Shown here one piece after another: positions 36,509 to 38,171 of a stretch of 38,171 nt of DNA. A program made the position numbers and the translations under genes. Position 1 is the first letter of the stretch, and the number at the start of each line of letters is the position of its first letter. The DNA comes from a bacterium (GTDB lineage: Bacteria > Patescibacteriota > Dojkabacteria > JAKAPS01). Location: positions 1 to 38,171 of the forward strand of contig JAKAPS010000009.1 in assembly GCA_021806925.1 (NCBI GenBank). The letters are read 5' to 3'. The notes beneath the pieces are model-generated. The model saw only the letters and a list, made by a program, of their open reading frames with translations, was not told the origin of the DNA and made no database searches.

Positions 36509-37363
36509 CTATTTTAATACATTTTTACGTTTAAAAATATATTGAGTAGTTATAAGTGCAAATACTAACAATAACAATATTAAACTGAAGAATTGTGTTG
36601 TAATGTTTTTATTTGAATATATGGTTTGTAATGGATAAACTATGTATGGCAGGTGCATAAGAAGGATTAGAAATATAGTAAGACCAGGTAAGTATATACC
36701 ATAGGTTATTCTTCTATTTAATGATTGAATAGATACATATGCATAACCTATTAAAAGAATTAAATATATGGAGTCAAACATATAGTTTTGTAATATATAT
36801 GGAATATATTTCATAAAAAGAGGGATAATTCCAATAAGAAAGAGTAAAGAAAATAGGGAAGTCTCATGAATCCAGATACTTTTATTTTGTTTATCAATTA
36901 GAGAAAAACCAGCTAAGAGACTCATGCTCATTAGAGTAAAGAATGAATAAATACTGAATATATTAATATATACGTTATGTGTTGCAACTAAACTAAATGA
37001 GAATACTATAGATAATATGTATATCCTTAGAACACCTAGGAATACATTTAACCATTTATATACGTTAGAATGAAGATTAAATTTGACAGTATAAATATAT
37101 AACAATATTTGTAAAAACAATGTAAGAACATATGTTATTAGAGGAATAAGGAGGTATGCTTGATATGTATTAAATGCACTATAAAAAAAGAAGTACATCA
37201 AAGATATTAGAATAACTGTTAGTAATATATTTAATTTACTAAATATACCTAATCTAATCTTATCAATATTATTTACTATACAGTATGCCATATCATATGA
37301 AACTAGTATAAACATTGATATATACACCCCTATACACAGAACATACACAACATAATCCATCAC
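36509..37363 (-). CDS. hypothetical polytopic membrane protein (start GTG 37363 or ATG 37360)
   Basis: Hydrophobic, several predicted TM helices; no recognised motif. Confidence 0.7.
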   Translation of the reverse strand: MMDYVVYVLCIGVYISMFILVSYDMAYCIVNNIDKIRLGIFSKLNILLTVILISLMYFFFYSAFNTYQAYLLIPLITYVLTLFLQILLYIYTVKFNLHSNVYKWLNVFLGVLRIYILSIVFSFSLVATHNVYINIFSIYSFFTLMSMSLLAGFSLIDKQNKSIWIHETSLFSLLFLIGIIPLFMKYIPYILQNYMFDSIYLILLIGYAYVSIQSLNRRITYGIYLPGLTIFLILLMHLPYIVYPLQTIYSNKNITTQFFSLILLLLVFALITTQYIFKRKNVLK

Positions 37364-37473
37364 CTACATATTAACAGGAGAGAATGATGAGTGTCTAATT
37401 CTGACTTAATACGAGTTTACTCTATCAGATAAACACATATTATCGTTTTTAAGTTTATCTGAATAATGCCTAA

Positions 37474-38031
37474 TTAGTAAGTTTTTCGCTTCGTTACGGA
37501 TTCATTATATTTTGGATCTTCTCTTAACCCAAGGAAAACCATCAAACGAGTAAGAGAACTCATTATCTTCCATCTTTGTCTTCTTGTAGTGTTATATTTT
37601 ATTTCTATTGTTTGATATGTTGTACCAAACTTATCAAGATAGTTAATCGATTCTAACACTCCTTTATTATATTTAAATTCCATAATAATATCATTATTGT
37701 TAGTCGTTTTATATGGCCTGTACAACCTATCAATATCTTCTCTAAATACAATTTTTCCTTTTGATGTCAGAACAGTAATAGTTTTATACCTTAACATTGT
37801 GTCAAAATCATGTTTATTCATAAACTCTATAAGCTTATATCTTTCAAATACACATTTATTCATATCAATAATAGACTGTTTGTTAGATGCAATAAAGTTA
37901 AAAGCACAAAAAGGCATACCTCCTTCATCAGTTCTTAATTTGAAATGTTTATCTAAAAAAGGACCTATAGTTAGTGGCCTTTCAAATGTAGAACCATTAT
38001 GATTATCAGCCAAAAAAACAACACCTTTCAT
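37474..38031 (-). CDS. hypothetical protein, 185 aa
   Basis: ORF with -10-like TACAAT 7 nt before ATG; no recognised domain. Confidence 0.65.
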   Translation of the reverse strand: MKGVVFLADNHNGSTFERPLTIGPFLDKHFKLRTDEGGMPFCAFNFIASNKQSIIDMNKCVFERYKLIEFMNKHDFDTMLRYKTITVLTSKGKIVFREDIDRLYRPYKTTNNNDIIMEFKYNKGVLESINYLDKFGTTYQTIEIKYNTTRRQRWKIMSSLTRLMVFLGLREDPKYNESVTKRKTY

Positions 38032-38171
38032 AGTCTGTATTGTAACCCGAGTTTTGCAGTAAGTGAGTAAAAGAAATAAGCGAATGGATTGTTGTGGCAG
38101 GAAGAAAGGGTGTCAAGGATTCGGAGACTTGATGTTGTCTGTAGTTGTATGTTAATCTAGATATGTATGTT

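Noticed and set aside
1-38171. Alternative genetic code (UGA recoded)
   Set aside because: Conserved core genes read full length with the standard code and several end at TGA as expected.
1-38171. CRISPR array
   Set aside because: No regularly spaced direct repeats with unique spacers seen; only AT-rich simple repeats.

Overview
AT-rich bacterial chromosome segment. Gene content and compactness fit a Patescibacteria/CPR-type genome, but that lineage call is inference. Recognisable core genes on +: an S1-domain protein, ClpC-type AAA+, radA, rho, a small RRM protein, leuS, and a membrane-anchored cyclophilin. On -: two tandem ndk-like genes and a translation/secretion block (tRNA-Thr x2, rpmG, tRNA-Trp, secE, nusG, rplK, rplA, an L10-leader-like attenuator, rplJ, rplL), plus an M50 protease and priA; rpmB is on +. 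A cell-surface group (sortase, PEGA protein, MreB-like, O-antigen-ligase-like, glycogen-synthase-like) lies at 21-29 kb. About 13.9-19.5 kb looks like a decaying accessory island: a DNA-hypermodification-type gene (5-hmdU kinase helical / thymine pyrophosphorylase fold), a probable guanylate-kinase-like remnant, an AbiE-type toxin-antitoxin pair, an internally deleted ISAzo13-type transposase, and a DUF4143-type ATPase with a probable C-terminal frameshift. The most interesting observations are: (1) an unassigned ~200-nt structured ncRNA candidate between radA and rho, with a textbook promoter and three-way-junction folding; (2) many genes whose -10 box lies only 6-12 nt upstream of the start codon, implying leaderless transcription; (3) the hypermodification gene; (4) a kinase-fold protein with the catalytic-loop Asp replaced by His; (5) an AbiE promoter with an operator embedded in the -10. 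No searches were run; all calls come from reading the sequence.
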